A program made the translations under genes and the position numbers. Positions 61,003 through 64,000 of a stretch of DNA of 64,000 nucleotides are shown here, piece by piece (positions within the stretch are counted from its first letter, which is position 1; the number at the start of each line of letters is the position of its first letter). Below the pieces are notes generated by a model. That model was not told the DNA's origin. It was given only the letters and a program-made list of their open reading frames with translations, and made no database searches. The DNA comes from CBDDKU01 sp965230375 (GTDB lineage Bacteria > Bacteroidota > Bacteroidia > Flavobacteriales_D > Cryomorphaceae): contig CBDDKU010000007.1 of assembly GCA_965230375.1 (NCBI GenBank), forward strand, positions 1 to 64,000. The letters run 5' to 3'.

Positions 61003-64000
61003 ATGAAAAAAGATTTACTTAAATGGCTCTTCCTGAGCTGTTCTATGTTTTTTCTACACTCAATTGCTTTTAGCCAGGGGCTTGAAGGGGTTATTGTAGA
61101 AGAGTATTATGTGTCGGAAGCAGCAGACAATGCTGGGCCACTCGCGCCAATTCCCGAAGGTCAAACGACCTACCGCGTTTTTCTCGATCTCGCCGAAGGA
61201 TATGAAGCGCAGATCATTTTTGCTTCAAGTACTTCCACAGATGGAAACGTTTTGGAGTTTGCAACAACTACATCGTTCTGGAACTCACCTTTTGGTGCGA
61301 ACTTTGGTGATGCTCTTGGTGTTGCAGTTTTTGGTTTAGGAGCAACCCCACTTGACTCTTACATCTCAATGGGGTCGGGTTCTACTAATCAACTCGGAAT
61401 TCCTAAAGCCGATGATCCTGATGGGTCAATCATTGTTGGAAGACTTCAGAACACACCTCCTGATGGTATTGCCATCACTACAGCTGATGGTTTGACTGCT
61501 GGAACAAGTGCTTCTACTGGAACACTTGGACTAGACTTGACTGCTCTCGGGCCTGTCGGTGGAAACATGGTTCAGACCTTAGATGGTTCGTTCTTTAACC
61601 TTGACGGTGTTTCGGGACCAACCGCTGATAACCGAGTTTTAATCGGTCAGTTTACAACTGACGGAGATTTTTCGTTTAAGATCAATGTTCAGTTGCTTTC
61701 ACCAACTGGAGAAACAGAGCGATACACACACACAGATGGACAATTGGTTGATGGTACCCCAACGACTATATTTCCACAGTTGAGCTATCCTATTGCTTCT
61801 ATTCCTGGGTGTACTGACGACACCGCATGTAACTTTGATCCTAACGCAACGGATGACAACGGTTCTTGTATCGTTCCAACTCCCGACTGTGAAGTTTGTA
61901 ACGATACGAACGATGGTCTGGACTTGGTTGATTCTGATAGTGATGGAACTTGCGATGCAGAAGATGGCTGTCCAGATGATGCCGACAAGGTTGATCCAGG
62001 AGTTTGTGGTTGCGGTGTAGCAGATGCTGATTCAGATTCAGATGGAACTTTAGATTGCAACGACGGGTGCCCAGATGACGCGAATAAAATTGATCCAGGA
62101 GTTTGCGGTTGTGGAGTAGCAGATGAAGACTCGAACAACAACGGAACCATAGACTGTGAAGAAGTTGAAGGGTGTACCAATAACCAGGCTGAAAACTACA
62201 ATCCATTGGCAACTGTCGACGACGGTTCATGTGTTTTTGCAGAAGGTGTTGCTTGCGACGGACTTCCTGGTGGACTTGAAGGTATTGTTGTTGAAGAGTA
62301 TTATACGACTAGTGAAGCTGATGCTTCTGATCCATTTGCTCCTACTCCAGCCGGCCAAACTACTTACCGTGTATTTGCCGATTTAGCCCCTGGATACGAA
62401 CTGCAAATTGTTTTTGCTTCCAGCCAGGATGAGAATGGAAACGTTCTTGAATTCTCAACTTCTACTTCTTTCTGGAACTCACCTTTCGGTTCTACTTTTG
62501 GTGACGGACTTGGTGTTGCGGTATTTGGATTGGGTAATACCCCAATTGACTCATACCTTTCAATGGGTTCTGGAGCAGAAGGACAACTCGGAGTTTTAAA
62601 ATCTGAAGATCCTGATGGATCAATAATCTCAGGAAGGCTAGAAAACGTTCCAAATGATGGAATTGCCCTGACTACTGCTGATGGATTGATTGCTGGAACC
62701 AGCTCTTCTACTGGTGTTCTTGGACTGAATGTGGACGCACTCGGTGCTATCGGAGGAAATCAGGTTCAAACTTTTGATGGTTCATTCTTCAACTTGGACG
62801 GTGTAAGCGGTCCTACGGCAGAGAACAAAGTCCTCATTGGACAATTTACAACTGACGGAGAGTTCTCTTTCAAGATTAACCTCCAGATTCTTACCCCAAT
62901 GGGTGGAACTGAAATTTATACGCATACTGACCCGAACTTGAATGATGGTACAGAAACGAGAGTTTGTTCGGCGCTTCAATTCCCAGAGCCTGTTGACGTA
63001 GAAGGTTGTACGGACGATACTGCTTGTAACTTCAACCCTGAAGCGACAATCGATGACGATTCTTGTATCATCCCAGTTGAAAATTGTTCAGCTTGTAATG
63101 CGACCAACGATGGTCTTGACATTATTGACACAGATGGTGACGGTGTTTGTGATGCCGATGAGGTAGACGGATGTACTGACCTGCTGGCTTGTAACTATAG
63201 CGATACGGCTACTGAAGATGACGGCTCTTGTATCGTTCCAGTAGAAAACTGTACAGAATGTAATGCTACGAACGACGGTCTTGATATAATCGATACCGAT
63301 GGAGATGGTGTTTGTGATGCTGATGAGGTGGATGGTTGTACTGACCTACTCGCATGTAACTACGATGATACTGCAACTGAAGATGATGGAACCTGTATTG
63401 TACCAGTAGCAGATTGCTCTGAGTGTAATGCAACTAATGATGGTCTCGATTTGATTGATGCAGACACAGATGGAATTTGTGACCTTGACGATCCATGTCC
63501 TGCGCTTCCAAACCTCATGAATGGCGATGCATGTACCACCACGGGTGGAGCAGCAGGTACTGTTGTTGATTGCCAATGTGTGATGGATGTAATCTCAGGA
63601 TGTACAAGTTCTACAGCTTGTAACTACAATGAGTTAGCAAATGAAGATGATGGTTCTTGTATCGAACCAGTTGAGAATTGTTTGGCATGTAATGACACAA
63701 ACGATGGTCTTGATCTAATCGATACGGATGGAGATGGTGTTTGTGATGCCGATGAAGTAGAAGGTTGTACAGACATGCTCGCTTGTAATTATGACGACCT
63801 TGCTACAGAAGATAATGGATCATGTATCGTACCAGTTGAAGATTGTACCACATGTAACTCGGCAAACGATGGTCTAGAACTAATCGATGCCGACAATGAT
63901 GGAATTTGCGATGCAGATGATGACTGTCCGCTACTTGCTGATCTTGTAAATGGTGACCCGTGTACACTTGATGGTGGAGCGCAGGGAACTGTTGCAGATT
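61003..64000 (+). CDS. Giant GLEGVIVE-family secreted protein, partial at right edge
   Basis: The frame is open from ATG 61003 to the window end (at least 999 residues). Signal peptide to AFSQ. First family domain about 26-263. One Cys repeat, then two thrombospondin-type-3-like units (CPDDADKVDPGVCGCG). Another half repeat (GCTNNQAENYNPLATVDDGS) leads into a second family domain (about 423-663). From residue 668, at least six Cys repeats, some with CP-x-L-type insertions, continue past the edge. Domain order equals that of the frameshifted 42593-48698 gene, which makes this the intact reference copy. MAM and T9SS domains are expected downstream but not seen. Confidence 0.85.
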   Translation, partial: MKKDLLKWLFLSCSMFFLHSIAFSQGLEGVIVEEYYVSEAADNAGPLAPIPEGQTTYRVFLDLAEGYEAQIIFASSTSTDGNVLEFATTTSFWNSPFGANFGDALGVAVFGLGATPLDSYISMGSGSTNQLGIPKADDPDGSIIVGRLQNTPPDGIAITTADGLTAGTSASTGTLGLDLTALGPVGGNMVQTLDGSFFNLDGVSGPTADNRVLIGQFTTDGDFSFKINVQLLSPTGETERYTHTDGQLVDGTPTTIFPQLSYPIASIPGCTDDTACNFDPNATDDNGSCIVPTPDCEVCNDTNDGLDLVDSDSDGTCDAEDGCPDDADKVDPGVCGCGVADADSDSDGTLDCNDGCPDDANKIDPGVCGCGVADEDSNNNGTIDCEEVEGCTNNQAENYNPLATVDDGSCVFAEGVACDGLPGGLEGIVVEEYYTTSEADASDPFAPTPAGQTTYRVFADLAPGYELQIVFASSQDENGNVLEFSTSTSFWNSPFGSTFGDGLGVAVFGLGNTPIDSYLSMGSGAEGQLGVLKSEDPDGSIISGRLENVPNDGIALTTADGLIAGTSSSTGVLGLNVDALGAIGGNQVQTFDGSFFNLDGVSGPTAENKVLIGQFTTDGEFSFKINLQILTPMGGTEIYTHTDPNLNDGTETRVCSALQFPEPVDVEGCTDDTACNFNPEATIDDDSCIIPVENCSACNATNDGLDIIDTDGDGVCDADEVDGCTDLLACNYSDTATEDDGSCIVPVENCTECNATNDGLDIIDTDGDGVCDADEVDGCTDLLACNYDDTATEDDGTCIVPVADCSECNATNDGLDLIDADTDGICDLDDPCPALPNLMNGDACTTTGGAAGTVVDCQCVMDVISGCTSSTACNYNELANEDDGSCIEPVENCLACNDTNDGLDLIDTDGDGVCDADEVEGCTDMLACNYDDLATEDNGSCIVPVEDCTTCNSANDGLELIDADNDGICDADDDCPLLADLVNGDPCTLDGGAQGTVAD

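Overview
The window is almost entirely from one Bacteroidota genome, of a flavobacterial or cryomorphaceae-like marine type. The sequence basis is: secreted proteins ending in type IX secretion (T9SS) type A sorting domains, three TonB-dependent receptors with N-terminal carboxypeptidase-regulatory-like domains, lipoproteins, WG-repeat and outer-membrane beta-barrel proteins, and TAnnTTTG-type -7 promoter boxes. The first ~1.77 kb is foreign in character. It holds a ClpP/crotonase-like periplasmic protein of alphaproteobacterial type and the left part of an IS5-family element. The IS stops abruptly inside the C-terminal part of a Bacteroidota S9 peptidase, so both genes are cut at the same point. 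That join is either an assembly chimera or a recombination scar.

Layout. 2.6-5.8 kb: a DtxR/MntR-type metal regulator divergent from a TonB receptor, with a palindrome lying on the receptor's core promoter. 5.8-9.7 kb: two unknown genes, a retropepsin-like lipoprotein with a PDZ domain, a PhnA-like zinc-ribbon protein and a family 2 glycosyltransferase. 9.8-14.8 kb: katG divergent from PEP synthase. 14.9-17.1 kb: WG-repeat, beta-barrel and zincin lipoprotein genes. 17.2-20.8 kb: a copper-linked cluster with an HYC_CC_PP-type protein, an MbnP-like protein with a T9SS tail, and two tandem di-heme MbnH/MauG/CcpA-type lipoproteins. 20.9-29.3 kb: mixed housekeeping and small unknown genes (RibD/DHFR-like, GNAT, LMW-phosphatase-like, M1 aminopeptidase, methyltransferase), including one frameshifted gene. 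29.3-30.0 kb: a gene-free, repeat-rich stretch. 30.0-33.3 kb: a likely zinc operon (acidic lipoprotein, TonB receptor, Fur/Zur regulator) with a palindrome on its promoter. 33.5-39.3 kb: an RND efflux operon (TolC, adaptor, permease, DUF2892-like protein).

40.9-64.0 kb is dominated by secreted proteins. A beta-helix protein with a dockerin-like tail comes first, followed by a multi-gene family sharing an N-terminal domain of about 240 residues that I do not recognise (signature GLEGVIVEEYY near the mature N-terminus). Six genes carry it. They are a ~2000-residue protein split by a one-base frameshift (42.6-48.7 kb), four genes directly downstream of a large TonB receptor (54.5-60.7 kb), and a further long gene running off the right edge (from 61003). 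The long members add a 54-residue, six-cysteine, Asp-rich repeat in many copies, thrombospondin-type-3-like segments, MAM-like domains and a T9SS tail. This set is the best candidate in the window for an undescribed surface or secreted system.

No rRNA, tRNA or CRISPR array was seen. Two single-base frameshifts (about 25411 and 43997-44000) and the junction near 1.77 kb could be assembly errors and should be checked against reads.
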